Shown: one piece after another, positions 36,172-51,100 of the stretch
Layout: each line of letters begins with the position of its first letter
How positions within the stretch are numbered: the first letter of the stretch is position 1
Source of the DNA: Streblospio benedicti
Taxonomy: Eukaryota; Annelida; Polychaeta; Spionida; Spionidae
Length of the DNA stretch: 64,000 nucleotides
NCBI GenBank assembly: GCA_019095985.1
Contig: CM032668.1
Location: 19,681,890-19,745,889, forward strand
Reading direction: 5' to 3'
Notes under the pieces: generated by a model
What the model was told of the DNA's origin: nothing
Database searches by the model: none
What the model saw: the letters and a program-made list of their open reading frames with translations, nothing else
Position numbers and translations under genes: made by a program

Positions 36172-39100
36172 CTGCAAGAAATCAACATAACCTGCAATTA
36201 CTCTTCTAAACAATTTCTATAACCAAGAATATTTTCAAATATAACAGCGTTATAATTATAATTAAGTCATTATCTTCAATCTTCAATCTTTATTTCCGAA
36301 AGGGCCGATGGCCTTACAGGAAATTTTATGCATTTGTGACATACCATGTACATAAATTAATAATAAACAAGTGCAACAATAAAAAAAACAATGGCAGTGA
36401 ATTAGAAAAACAACAAGAACAAAAAACAATAACAACAACAACATTTCTAATGAATATAGTACTACACAAGAGTCCAGGTATTACATACTTTCTCCCAATG
36501 TAAAGGGGTCATCCTTCACTTTAAAAATTTCAATGGATCCTGCATCTAATATTTCTATAGGAAGCATATTAAGAGTGGGGTTGAGAGATGCTTGGGTCTT
36601 CACGCATACAGATTGCTTTAATCTACATGTATACTCACACCACCAGCTGCACAACCTATCCAGACTATCCAAAACCTGTATCTACTACATGTACCAAGCT
36701 TCGCCTACCTGGCGGGTCCACCAGAGTACCTCCTTCCCTCTGCCGTGGTGGCTCCGCCAGCACTTGCTCCAGTTGTGGAGGCAGCAACGGGCATGCTGGC
36801 CAGACCCATGATCATGCTCGGAGGGGGCATGCCTACAGCACATCACACATTCTTGTATTATGCTGCGTTCGTGTGCTTCTTCTGAACTCCGAAAGTTATG
36901 AGCTTTCCATGTGGAATGGGGGTTCCCAGTATTAAATCATAGCACGTACCAGTTGTAAGTTAAAACGTTTCAAGTTCATGACTGCTACATATGACTAGGA
37001 GTGTTCATTCTAGTGAATTTACCGTATTGGAAGCTGGAAGTTAGGAAAAAGCACAGGAACGAAGCATTAGCACACTTAGCTTGAGTAAATCAGAGAAGTG
37101 GGATTTTTTTTTACAAAATTAAATTTAATGTGTCTTACAGAACAACATTGTGATGAAAAATGGTTATAAAAATAGAAATATATACAGAGGAATATCATAT
37201 CTTGAGACATTTGACCATTTTCGATAATTACTATAGGTCCCTTCTGTCAGTGAGTTAACTTTTCATGTAGCAGACTTTTTATACAATAGTCTAATCACCT
37301 TAACATTCTGAATCCTTTGAACTTCCAAAACCTTTTAGATCTTACTCATGGCCTTGAAAAATTGAAATTTTAGTAAAAGTCTGAATCTGATGGGCAATAA
37401 ATATGATAAAACCCTTGATGTTAATGTATACATGTAAAGGGTTTAGGAAATGTATCAAAACAACAAAAACCCAAGATCAAAATCATACTTTGCGTAAAAC
37501 AAACATATTGTTGTATGATGGTTTGAGAAATGTATCAAAACAACAAAAATCAAGATCAATATTAAACTTTGGGTTAAAAACAAACATATTAGTTTTAAAA
37601 ACTTTAGGAAATGTATCAAAATAGAGGCAGTGCTCAAGTTATTGGGATGTCATATAAATGAGAAGTAGTGGACAAAACTAGTTGAGATGGTAAACAATCA
37701 ATATTTGTTAAGTGAATGTAATAACAGTTTTTGGAGGGTGCTAATAAGTTGAGCACAACGTCTACATGTAACAGAAAGCGAGATGACCACTGTACCAGCG
37801 AATGTGCGATGCGGTGGTGGCTGAGCTTTGGGTGCAGCGGTCATTCGGTCAGTCTTACACAGCTTCTGGTGTCGGTTGACAAAGTCACACAGATGCACAC
37901 TCATGTTGTGCATTTCATCCTAAAAAGTGTACTCTTTTATTGGTTTAAACATAAATGTTTCAAAAATGAAAATGGATTCGGCATGGCAAAATGAGACTTG
38001 AGCTGTCTGTATTCTTTCTATTGAAGAGCATATCTCAATGAGAATTTTGATTGTGTTGCTATTTACTTATTAAAAAATATATAAAAATCAGTGTACCGAT
38101 CTACGGCCATCTTATGGTCACATTCAGTCACACGTCATTTTATGAATAGTTTCCAGTTATTGTAGCATTGTATTAATAAAGTGCAAGAAATGTTGTCCCT
38201 TTGAAGAGATGAACACGCATGTAACAAACACACTTGAAAAGGTAGTGGACAGAGAGTTGAACTCATGACCGGAAGATCGTAGTTTCCAATTCCGGTTGAT
38301 TCTGGTGATGGGTGTTGAGCAAACTCATCCCCAAACTGCCACACTGCTCTGTGGTACTGTGCATTAAAAAGGCACAGGTCAGTCAAGTGCACGCTAAAGT
38401 TGATTGATAAGCGCATCTGCACTACAGTTGCAATATGCTGTATGCTCCCGGCGGAATTGAGAACGACATACCCCATAGTGTGAAAGGATACCAATGACCA
38501 TGTTTGGATGTAGTGTCATCGGATCCTGCCCAGCGGAGACTTAAGACCATAAACTAGACATTTACATTGAGCCTTATTGAATGTTGTGTGGTACCTGCAT
38601 GGAGGCCATGGCGCTAACCATGCTGCCGAGGGCCTTGTGGTTCTCCCCCATCACGCCCTTCATGTGCTCGATGTTGTCCTTGATAGTCGCCTCCTCACAC
38701 CGGTTCACCGTCTGCAGGTCCTGAACAACGCAAACAAAACGCCACATACACCTCTCTAAACCACGTTTCACCAGTGTTATTTGTGTCATGAACATTTGCT
38801 TTATGAAGGTTTGGGACTGTGAAAAGTGTCTTTGTAATTTGGTCTCAATATTTAGCAAGTTTTTACTGTATTTGTTCATTAAAAATTTGCTGACTATAAA
38901 GTTGTCTTTGTAATTTGTATATTTAGCATGTAGTAGTGTTCATTATGGACATATAAGTAGTGCGAAGTATCATATGTAGATTTTGGCGATTGTGAAAAGA
39001 ACACGAAGAGAGAAACATTAAAAAAGAATAAAACAATGACTTGTTGAATTTTTTTGTCATACTGACACATTCATATCAAACACTGATAAGATGAAATTGT

Positions 39101-42100
39101 ATGCTCCTCAGGGAGTTGAGAAAGATATACTTGTAATGTAAAAAGGATGCCAATGGTGTGCATATTGAGTTGCTGATACTGTATAGTGGGGACATAAGAC
39201 CGTAAACTTCACATTTACATTGATCAATAACTCCAGCCAATAGCCATTTTCTTATCTATGTGCATCCATAAATATCAAATTTGACTAATCAATATAGGAC
39301 CAGAGAAGTAATTAATCCTGTTCAAAAAGACAGTCAGTAATTCCCAGATTTTACATAACTTGCACCATACACATCTGCCACTTGTGAAGATACTGTCTTT
39401 GGAGAATCACAAATCATATGGAATACCTATGTTGTTTAATAGCTACTCAAAGGTTCTTGATACTACAAGCTAACTAACAGCTTTAGACAGTACTCTATGT
39501 AAGAGAACACATGATTAAACTATTGATATACACCATTGAAAACATCTGCATGTACCAGTATATTGTGCAACCATCTGTTAGAAAGCAGCTTTCAGAATTT
39601 CTACAACATTAAACCAAACGGCCCTCTTACCTGTAATCTTGCATCTAGCAGTTTCTGGCCTCTCTGGATGGCTTCTAGCTTCTCGTTGGGCTGAGCCTTG
39701 TTATTGGAGCCTTTACGACTCCGCCGCATAGTGGCTCGACGTGTCACTTGCCTCATCATCTACAACAAAAGATACATAATATGATACTAATAACTAGATA
39801 ATTCTCCAAGTCTCATCTCTTAAAATGCAGGCTTAGACAGTAATAAAGTTATGCTATGTAAATGTACTTGACTAATAATTCGAGTAGAAGACAATTAAAG
39901 ATGTGACCCAATTCCAGAATCTGTGGTTGTTGCGTACATTGTTTAGCGTAGTCAATCTCATAATTGACGCACGCTTCTGGACCAATCAGAATGGGTTATT
40001 GGTGATGTTTTATGCACTGAGCGATAGAATGTGGACTGACCTCTGCAGAGTGGGTGTGGTGGAAGGGTGCCGGCGGGCTGCTGATAGACGGCTCCACAGT
40101 CAGATGGCTCTCCTCTACACCAAAAACAGCACAGGTCAACATTAACTCAATCACACAGCAATTGACGCTTCTCAATCAATGAAACTTCATGCAATACTCA
40201 CTCAGTGATCAATCTAGATTTGAGTCCCGAGTCCAAGACTCATTATTTTTCAATCGTATGCAAAGAATTAAAAATTGTGCATCCAACGGGATGCATAAAA
40301 TATTGATAGGTTATAACGGTTATGTATGGTAAGACTCATTGTTTTGGCCCCATTGTTTCAAAATATATGAGTCTTTAGAGACTCATCGTTGCCAATTTGT
40401 AGATTAATCACTACACACTATTCCTGATTGGACTGTATTCAAACGTCATGCTAGAAATAAGCAAAATTCTAACACAATGATATATATGTATTGGATTTAA
40501 TCATCTATTGATGAATGCATGTATACGTACGTTTATGTAATCAATGTAAAAGTAAAATTTTGTTAATATTCAGAGGTCACTGTGCCTTCGTATTTGGTGA
40601 TTAGAAAAAATATATTCAGTAGGATGAACATGTAGTATGCAAGTGCATGTTTTTATATGTATTAATTTGGACATTTAAGAAATGCATCTATCAATAGCGA
40701 GTAATAAATAATCAAATGCTAGTAAACTAAAAATATGGAAGTCCTTAACTAGAAAGTATATCATCAATTACAGACACTTCATAAAACAGTGTAGTTCATC
40801 TTCACATATAAAATATGTACATGTACAATATATTCTGCTGATGACGGTACATTTCTACAAAATGATATACAGTACTAACAATTGTCTTCGATCAAGAGCA
40901 AGAAATATGTACTCAGATGCTCTGCAGCCCGACACAGGGTTAGACAGACCTTCCAGTCATAACTCAGCATCTGCATGTGAAAGACAACTCTGATCCTCAT
41001 GGGACGCAATGCCATAAATGGTAGTGCAACAGCAGCATCCCGTGCACTCTTACAGAGGGCATCTTGCCTGACTGTGGCTTGATAAACGGTAAACATGAGG
41101 ATCTGAGTACTTATTTCTTTTGCTTGTATTAATCCATTTGCTAAAAATGGTACACATTTTAACAACGATATCCCTTGACTTTGTATCGTAAATACTTAAA
41201 CTTTACATTTGCAACAGTTGTCATCTTGAAATTCTTGTCAAGTATACTCCCACAGTCTTCAAATGACAAGTAAATGCATGTACAATTAAAGCATCATTAA
41301 GTTATAGTATAGCCATGAAAGGAAAGTTATAGTAGAAAATATGTATATATAAAGTGAAGTAGGATATATAAAAACTGAAGAACATACATTGTACATGTAG
41401 TGTAAAAAATCTCGATATGCAATTTCATCGTTCACAATTGTCCATCCATGCAAAACATGATTACGTTTTGCTTCATTATAAGTGAGACAGACATAAAATA
41501 ATCAAATGTCAAAATTAATAATCTTAGAGAAGTTATATAGAAATCATGCAATCTTATTTCATTACTGGTCTGGATAACTTGTCAGTATAAGATTGTTAAC
41601 GCCATACTAAATGAAAGTATTGACGCACATATTTTCTATATATATTTTTTTTAAGTTGTATAATCTTACAACCATTATTTGAAAATGTGTTAACTAATTT
41701 TATCCACATGGTGCCTAATATTAGGTTTTCCAAAACACTTATCACATGAAATAAAAGACTAATAGAAAATATTAAAACAATGCTTGTATATTTCATCAGA
41801 TTTGTTTCTAAATATTCAACCAGTAATGAAATAACTTCTATTGGATCATTACCATCCTCATCTTCTTCACTAATTGAATCAATTCCTTGCAAAAATTAAA
41901 GTGCAAAATTGTGATAAAACTTGCAGTATTATTCTTACAAATAGCCAAGAAAAAACATCATAATACATTTATTGAGCTTGACATATTTTTAGATTCATAA
42001 TTCCTATTTATTTAAAAAATAGCAAACTAATTAAGGCAAATCTGAATTAACAGTATACTAAGTACATGTATAATGAACATATGAATGTTAAGGTCTGTGA

Positions 42101-45100
42101 TGGAACTCAGAATTTCCAGTTACATTGTGCTCTATCAATATATATATATAGAGTGCATTGTGGACTAAAAATGATTTTTTCATAGGAAAGGGTTTTCTAT
42201 TCCTATGTTTAGCAACATAATGATATTATATGTTATATATTAAAAAAATCAAGAACTTTCATCATGTTAGATTTTCAATTAGTATTTTATGGGATTTGGT
42301 GTAGTAATCAGCAAAATCTCTATATATTTACACTGTCTGAGCCTGTGTATTGAATAACAAAAATAGGGAATCATCTTATTATTTTGTTTTTCTATGTGAT
42401 GTTGATATCTAACTCTATGAATTTTTTCATAATTTTTGACCACACTCCCTTAAGTCCCATGACAGTCCTTAAACGGAATTTAACGATAAGTCAATATAAT
42501 TAAATAGCTAAAAGAATGGATAAAATGAAAATGAAAATATTAAACTTTCATGGGAAAAAGGTGAGTAAAGAATTAAGTGATATAAATTTAAAACATAATC
42601 TTATCTGCAGAATAGATTTGANNNNNNNNNNNNNNNNNNNNNNNNNNNNNNNNNNNNNNNNNNNNNNNNNNNNNNNNNNNNNNNNNNNNNNNNNNNNNNN
42701 NNNNNNNNNNNNNNNNNNNNNGTCTCTAGATCCTTGTGTCGTACTTGTCGCGGTCAAGCTTGAAGAGGTAACGACGCACGAGGCGCTGAATGATGTCCGC
42801 GTACGTCGCCTTCTTGGTTAGGAACAAACCGGCGCTCTCCAGCTCATCGGGCAGCACATTCCCGCGCCGGGACTGAACAACACATGCACCAGTTTATCAC
42901 ACATTGACGTTGTAATTTAAAGCTTATACTCAGTGGCCAAACAAATATGCTTGTCCAGAAGCAATATGATATGTTCTGTGTATTCTGAAAATTTCATTCA
43001 TTTAAACAGCATATTAACGTATTCAGAGCAATTTAAATACCACGCAATAACAGGCCGGTGTAACCATTCAAAACATGTGAACGCAACAAATATCAACCGA
43101 ATGATTTTCGTCAGACGTAACGTGCACGGTGCACGTAAGAAGCGGCCTATCTCTGCTGTGTTAATTGTGATGTCTGCTGTTGGAAATCCGCGTACGTCTG
43201 GCGAAAATCTTTCGATTATGCAACATCACGTGACCTTGTGTTTTAGATAGCAAGAGGGCATGGTATTTTTAAAGGTGCGATAGCAAGAGGGCATGGTATT
43301 TTTAAAGGTGCGATAAATATTAAATGTGAAGAATATAAGTATTATTTTTTTTGCATTTGTAATGGAAAAGGCATTGTTCATTGATACTGGGCTTTACAGA
43401 ACAAATATTTTTTTGAATGAGCATTATCTTTAATGGGTTTTCATGATCCCCTACTGCTTGATAGCCCAAACAAGGTCATCACCCTCCTTTGAACTGACGT
43501 GATAACCAGGTTATCAGTCATGTCGCTCATACATGTATAGGTGCACAATGTAAGACGTTCAGTTATCTAGAAAGGCGGCGCTGTTGCAGATGTCGGAACT
43601 AAGGTGCTTTGTGTAAAAAATATAGATTTGGGCATTTATTCATAAGATAACATCCTAATGATAATTTATTTGTTGTCTAAACACAATGTGTGATAAGTGA
43701 TAAATAAAATGCCACATTCATGCTAACGTGGTAATCTATATGTAATGTATTGACTGGAGTCATTCACACAAGACCCCTTACCTCAGCCCTTTACACTACT
43801 TGTAAAAGCAGTGGCGGCCCCATGGTCATCATGATAGTGCCATGACCATAATGAAAAAGTCATGTTCACTAAACTGTGCTATATGCAGCCATCAAATCTG
43901 ACCACGTGACACTTCAGCAGGGTATTTGTGAAAAGGCAAAATGATGAGAAACAACACAACATACATGTACGATAGCTATAGATGGGTGATTATTTGGGTA
44001 TAGGATAATAATTCAGAGTGGTTTTGGCTACTGGCATAACAATGGTATTGTGCAATGTCAAATGGCGGAGGCAAACTTTTTTAGCAGATGAAGATAAAAT
44101 ATGGGTATAAGCACAGCTTGTTATGGAACCTATTAGATGGGGTGTTAGAAATACATTGCATTCATAATTGAATACCGTACATGATATTATTCAATAAACG
44201 TCCATACAATTACTTGAACTCATGTAACAATCGACTCACAAATTTGAACATTGAAATTTTACACTGTCAATATCCATCCATGTGCTTCCTTTACAATGAA
44301 AATTGTTATCTCTAATCAAAAAGTCCATAGGTATTAATTACGATGGTTGTACATAGTATACGAATACATGCAAGGATGCTCTAACTACTTTACTATTTTT
44401 GAGCCATGTCAACAGAACTAAAAGAATTCTACAATCTAGCATCTATAAATAAAAGTTCTGCAAAGATAGCCCTTTACAGTTCCAATGAATCTATAGAGGA
44501 AGTGCTCAAGTTATTGGCACCCTAAAAACTTAAAACAAACTTTCATCTCCAACGTAACATACAAATATGTTTTCCATTATAGTCAGAAGTAATGGAAAAA
44601 ACTAGTTGAGAGGGTAAATAGATATTTGTTTAGTGCATGTAATAACAGTTTTTTGAGTGTGCCAATAACTTGAGTACTTCCTCTACACAAAACAAAAACA
44701 CGCTAAAAATCCTCCACACCTTGAAGTCATAGTTGACAGGCCCCTCTTCCTCCTCCACAATGGCGTCCTTGAAGAAGTGCACAGCGTATTTGACCGACTT
44801 TGGCGTGGGGATCATGTTGAAGGGCACGGGCAGCGTGGAGCCTTCGTCTATGTAGTTGAGCCACAACTTGGTGCGGGCAAACTTCCACTCCATGTCACTG
44901 TCACCCTGAATGAAAGATATAAGTTAGAAATTCATTTGTTCAAGTTTTCATTGTGGATCTTAGGATTAGTCTTATACCTCGAACCAATTTTTTGAGAGCT
45001 CACCTAACGTTTTTGGTCATCTGCGACAATTAAACATTGGGTTCAAAGGATGAATGAGCGATTGTGTGAGTGATAAGCATTGTACACTGAATGTGCTACC

Positions 45101-48100
45101 GATGCAAGTATGTGAGGATCAATTGATCGACAAATGTGCCAATGACGTCATGCAAAATGTAAAGTCGTGAGAACAAGACTTGGATCACAACTGTAATCTA
45201 CCACATTTACATTATTTGCAGGCCGTACGCCACTGGCACTGACCTGTATGGCCTCGAAGGAATGCGACATCATGGCGATGAGCATGTTGACCAGAACGAT
45301 GGTGACTGTGATCTGGTAGATGGCGAACAGGATCTGCCCCACCTGGTTCACCATGTCCGTACTTGTCACGTGGTTCATATCTGCTCCCACCCACAAAACA
45401 AGAGCAACAATTATCAATGTGAAGGAAATTTAGAAGCATGGCTAATTATCAGTTTTCAAGAATTTTAATAAAAATAATTCTCATATAAACCTACCCCGGT
45501 ACTCATTATGCATTGCCATCATACCTGTTTGGAAAGTTGAGATTTTAACCTGTCCAATTACATATTAAAGTCTTCCTTCATTGAGTGAGCCTTTAACATG
45601 AAAATTTAGGTCTTGTCCCATACACCATAAAGAACTTTTTTCATTAAAAATCTAAACATATATTTGGTGTTAAAAAATCTTAGAAAATTTAATTCATGAT
45701 AAAAGGCAAAGTGTTTAGCCTTTTCGTACTGCTTACATTTAAACTCATCTTTAACTCCAGGAACTTTAATCTCTAACTTATCCAATGGAATGAGTCCAAA
45801 TATTGAAAAGAAGAGTGTCTGAACTGTCTGCGACATCCTGGAAAAAAAAAGAGATTCAATTGGCACTATACAATTATTCAGAGACTACACTTTCTGGCAT
45901 AGATAATTTATATACAAAATCGTAATATAAATAGCTTTTCATACAAGATAAATATAGCAAAACCTTGTAATTAGGGACATTAGTGAGGGTACAATGTAGT
46001 GTCCAAATATAAGTGAAACATCATTTTTTTTTAATGATCATTTTCTGATTCTGTTTAAAGGAAAATAAAACCTTCCAAACTGAGATTCACTCCAAGAATT
46101 TTGAGGCAACGCATTTCTACTGTACCACCCTAATCATGAAGTTAATGAATGACAAACCCTCTAAATGATTCTGATGCTGGCTGATGAAGCTCCTGGTCAA
46201 TGTGTGTGCCATAGTATCTGTACAGATTGGTCATCCCAACCATGAATGAAAACAGTACCTGCAACAGTCCACATAGATTGAGTCATTCACTTTGCACAGA
46301 GGACTAATGGAATATCATATTCTGTTGCAATACATGACGTTTGAAGCTCTCTGGTAGTTAAATTTACTAGTATTGTTAATTAGTAAATGTTACTACTTTA
46401 AGCAATACATGTACTTATCGATAAATTTCAGGCCGCGAACTTAAAAAACAATATAAAATTCACATAGATTTAAAGAGAGGGTAAATGGAGTTCTAAAAGA
46501 GTTAAGACGTTCTGATTAAAATTAGGCATGTTTTGCAACACATCAGAAAAAATATTTGTAGTGGCATATCTAATTTATGAATTTATGAAGAATAGGGACA
46601 CTTTAGGATTTAATGATATATCCAATGTTAGCAAATAAGAAAAAGACTGCATATAATATGGTGCATATTAAATCAAAATGTTGATGATTGTGCCACCAAT
46701 ATCTTTTTATTAGTAAATAATCACTTACATGTGTAAAGGTTATTAATGCGACTGGAAGTCACAGGGATTGTACTTACCAGAAGGAATAAGACAACAAATC
46801 GTGTGATATCTGTCATCATGCGGCCTGAAATAAGAGATCAACTATAATGCAAACATCAACCATGATGACTGAAAAGACAACAAAAATTTCTTACAGTGCA
46901 AGTTTACATTATGTCTTGAAAAATTGGAGAAATCAAATAAACCATCGATGAACTGAAGGATGACTTGGTGCACTTGTGAATTTTTGTGAATACTCCGCAG
47001 CCATCAGTTTTGATGATTATAGCAGAGGGAGGCCTCGTGGTGTTGGTACATGGACCTCCAGAGGCAGGCTAGGTAACCCCTGAGGCTCAGTTGGTTATCT
47101 TTAATTGTAAAAACTTTTTGGAATGTCTTCAAATGGACTCTGGGACCCACTTATTTTCACACCACATGAAGGGCCCTGCTGTGTGATCATTGGCGCCTTC
47201 CTACCTAGTGAGATCTGGAGCGGTCCCAGCAGCTCATGTGAGGGCATCACGTAGGTGGTGCGGGCAAAACTGAGGACATTCGCCACCGCAAACAGGATGT
47301 CAGACACGATCTCTGGGTCTTCAGCAGCCCACTCAAACCGTGCTGCAAGAAGAAGTGTTTTTTTGCACATTAATATGATTTCTTTACTAATATATTCAAT
47401 GTGGACTATGGTTACATGGTATCAGCTTAATATAAGGCATTTCCTTGAAGCGAAGCATCAAATAAATTGTTATCGAAAATCACACTCATGTATACAAATT
47501 TACGAAAAAGCGGTAAGAGAGCCTTTGACTATTTACAGGAATGGAAAAACGTCTTCAAAAATACCATATTGCATTTGGAAGTCTGATATAGGCCCTATAT
47601 GCCAAATCCAGATTTGAATTACTATTAAATTACTATTATTACTTCTTAGCATAAATTATAAGGGAATGTACAACAGCTCATGATCAAGTTTACATAAAAG
47701 CATAGGCAGATCCAGGGGTGGGGGGCAGAGGGCGACCCCCCCCCCACCCACCCACCCACCCCACACTTTTCCTACCTAAATACCTTATTTTCATACGGTT
47801 TTTGGTATGTTCGCTAACGATCGTACTTGTAAAACCTACAATATTCTTTAAGTGTACCCCCCCCCCTCCACCCAGTTTTCTGAAAACCTGCATCTGCCAG
47901 TGTAACAGCATAAACTTAGCAATGTACATGCGGGTATGAAGTAGGCTCCTGGGTTGATGGAGCGGTTCTTGGACTCGGACACTATGATGGAGTAGGCTGA
48001 GCGGTTCTGGTTGATGATGAGCGCCCTCTTGGCCTCGGATGTGGTGTTCATGTACCGGTCGGCCTCACTGATGCGGTACTGCAGGAACAAAATACTAGAT

Positions 48101-51100
48101 ATATAGTACAATGCAGACATTTCTGCTTTGGACTGACACTAATTGGTACTGTAACAACAGAATACAATGTACTTGATATTACAGTGGTGATTGCTTAATT
48201 GCATAAACACCGTCCACCCACAGTTTATCAGATTAAGCAATACAGTATATGCAATTATCCGTACATTTTAAAAGATATTAATCAACAAGTGGTTTTACAG
48301 TTTTTATGCAATCAAGTAATATATGCTATTATCAGATATGCAAGTAAGTGATATTGACTGTATCTAATAACATGGTCATGTCTATAGCAGAGATTATCCA
48401 AAGTTGGGTAATGTGATCTTCAAAATGTGAGAAGTGCTCTTAATCATTTTAAATGCATATATGTAGATGAGAATATTAACAGGTTCACCTCACTGATTCA
48501 GTACTGCAACACCAAAATAGTACTTGACATCATCAGATCGAGAAGATTTTTTTAAACTATTTTCATTTATTTTAAAGAAAGCTATCTATTTAATGTAAAA
48601 CCATCACACACTAAACGGATGGGATAAATGGAATACATGTACATGTACTTGGCTATAAATAAACCAGGATTATCATATTAGATGGATAAAATCACAATTA
48701 AATGGATGCAAATTTAGAACATGAACATTTTGCACTACAAGTACAAGTGCATCATATTTAAAGAAATTGCAATGCAATATGTCATTAATAATAAACTGTT
48801 CCATTGCTTACCTGCACACTGAACCTGAGTGCGTAGGATGCGAGGTAAAGGGCAAGAATACCAAAGTCCATGTAGTTGTAATACTGTAGGAAGTGCTCTC
48901 TAGCACCAGATGAATAGATCTGCTTGCACTCAATCCATATGAGACCTGTTGCAATAAGAGTTCCAATTAGTTGCATTGATCCTATAGAACAGAGGCCTTC
49001 GACAGGAATTTAAGGTTCAAATGTGCAACTTGTGATTGTGAAATTCAGTAAAAATATATATTTATTTCAACTTTATTTCAGACAGAAAATCCATATTTAA
49101 AAACATGCATACTAAAAATGACAAATAAATAATTCTTTAGACCACATGGTCATATATTTCAAGCCTCAATTGATTATTGAATTTCAAAGATCTCTCACCT
49201 TTAGCTTAAAATCAGCATGTTTTGTTTAAGAAGTTATCCTATGCATTTTTTAGAAAGACCTACATGTAGTGAAGCGATTACTTCTGCCTGCTGCTGATGT
49301 AGATGTGAATGCAGATAGAAGGAAAGCTAGAAGTGTCCCTCCGGAAAGAAGGCAGCTTAACTAATATAAACCTTTTACAAAACACACCCTAATACTAAAA
49401 GATTTTTTGCTACCTAATGAGTGATACAGTAAAATGATATATTCTCTTCGGCTATGTCAATATAGTGGTAGGAACATGCTTGCTCTAGAGAACTGAGGGA
49501 GAGGATTAGAAAAAGAAAGAAGCTGGTTCCCTTCACATATAGCTGACATTGTGCATCGGACGAATCTGCTGTGGGTTTTTGCAGGTTTTGTGCGATTTAT
49601 ATTTTGATGTGGTGTGGGTGCGGGATCCATCTTTGTTATACATGGATGAGTGGACTTGACCGGGGTTTCAATATTTTATATACTAATATACAGGAACACA
49701 TTTTACAAACCTTTTTGACATGCTTCTCATTATAATGGTTTAACATTGTAATGTTTAACTATTGAATAAAATTGGTCATAAGTGGGCTTTATGAAGACAA
49801 TCACATGTATAAATATATACCTTGTGTAAAGTAAAAAGGATAGAAACAAAAATGCTATAGAGGTGGGAATACGACTTACATATCACAGATAAGCTTACTT
49901 CACTGTATATTTATAACTTTGTATTTTACAATATATCTGATGACGTAACTTTACATTCACCTGTCTTTTAAAATAACTTTTTGAACATTAGCACAGTAGC
50001 CTGATATCTACATGTAATAAGCACACACATATGCTGTGTTTGTTTAATTAATACCCTCTTATCTCTCTATCACGTGCAACACATAAATCTCAATCATTTT
50101 ACACTAGTCAAAACAAATGCCCCCAATAAACGCTTGTACCGTTGTTAATTCGGAGCACTTTATGAAAGGTGCTTCACCACAGAAGTGCTATGAGCAGCAC
50201 AAAACTGTTGTTGCATCCTTAGTTACCATTTATAGTGAGATCTATTAGTCTTTGTCAAAGTAGCAGGTGTGATTTTAGGTAAACATCGTCCTCTAAGCTG
50301 ATACAACTAGTGCACTAATACACAACAGCTGTGACATCATTCTTTTAAACGAACACTGTTCTCATTTTTTTTACTGTGTTCTTAAATCATTTATGTCCTG
50401 AAACACATTGTTTTATCGATTATACCAAGCCGTACACAACATGTAAATATGCTAACAAAGTAAGCAAGTGAAACATGATAATGAAGATGACAAGAATGTG
50501 GGCTAGAGCACGGTGACCTCCTTTTGAAAGGGACACATGACGGCTAAATGTTCGTGGATAAAAGATAGATGACAAGGAATAGGATAGAAATAGACACGTG
50601 TCAGTGCCCCTGCTGAGTGGGAAAGGTGGGCATAGCCTAATCCATAAGGGATTAAAAGCTGGCCAAGTATGAACATAAATGTGCAGGAACATTAGCCTAG
50701 GGGTTAAGGTGCCTGTCTACACACATATGACCGGTCAGGTGTGAATAGGAGATTGTGAGTTCGAGTCTATGACCTTCCAAAGCTTTACCTGTCTTGAATT
50801 ATTTCACTCTACCTCTCAACAATGACCACTTGACACTGAAACAACATTGGTCTTCTACATAAATTCTACAAAGAAATTCATTGCTCACCCATGATCCAGA
50901 ATATGATGAGAATCTGCACGTTGGTGATGAAAGGTCGTGCAGGTCGCAGGTCGTTAAACACCTGCTTATCTACGTTGTCACGGTGAACCTCCCCGCTGCC
51001 ATGACGACCAGCCGATGATGGGAACTAGGTCAAAGAACATAGTTACATGATACCTTTTCTTAACCAGAGATAAATACCCGGTATATGACTTTCGACAAAG

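Noticed and set aside
47690-47939. Pro/Gly-rich frames on both strands
   Set aside because: They are produced by the C/G-rich MITE at 47701-47902.
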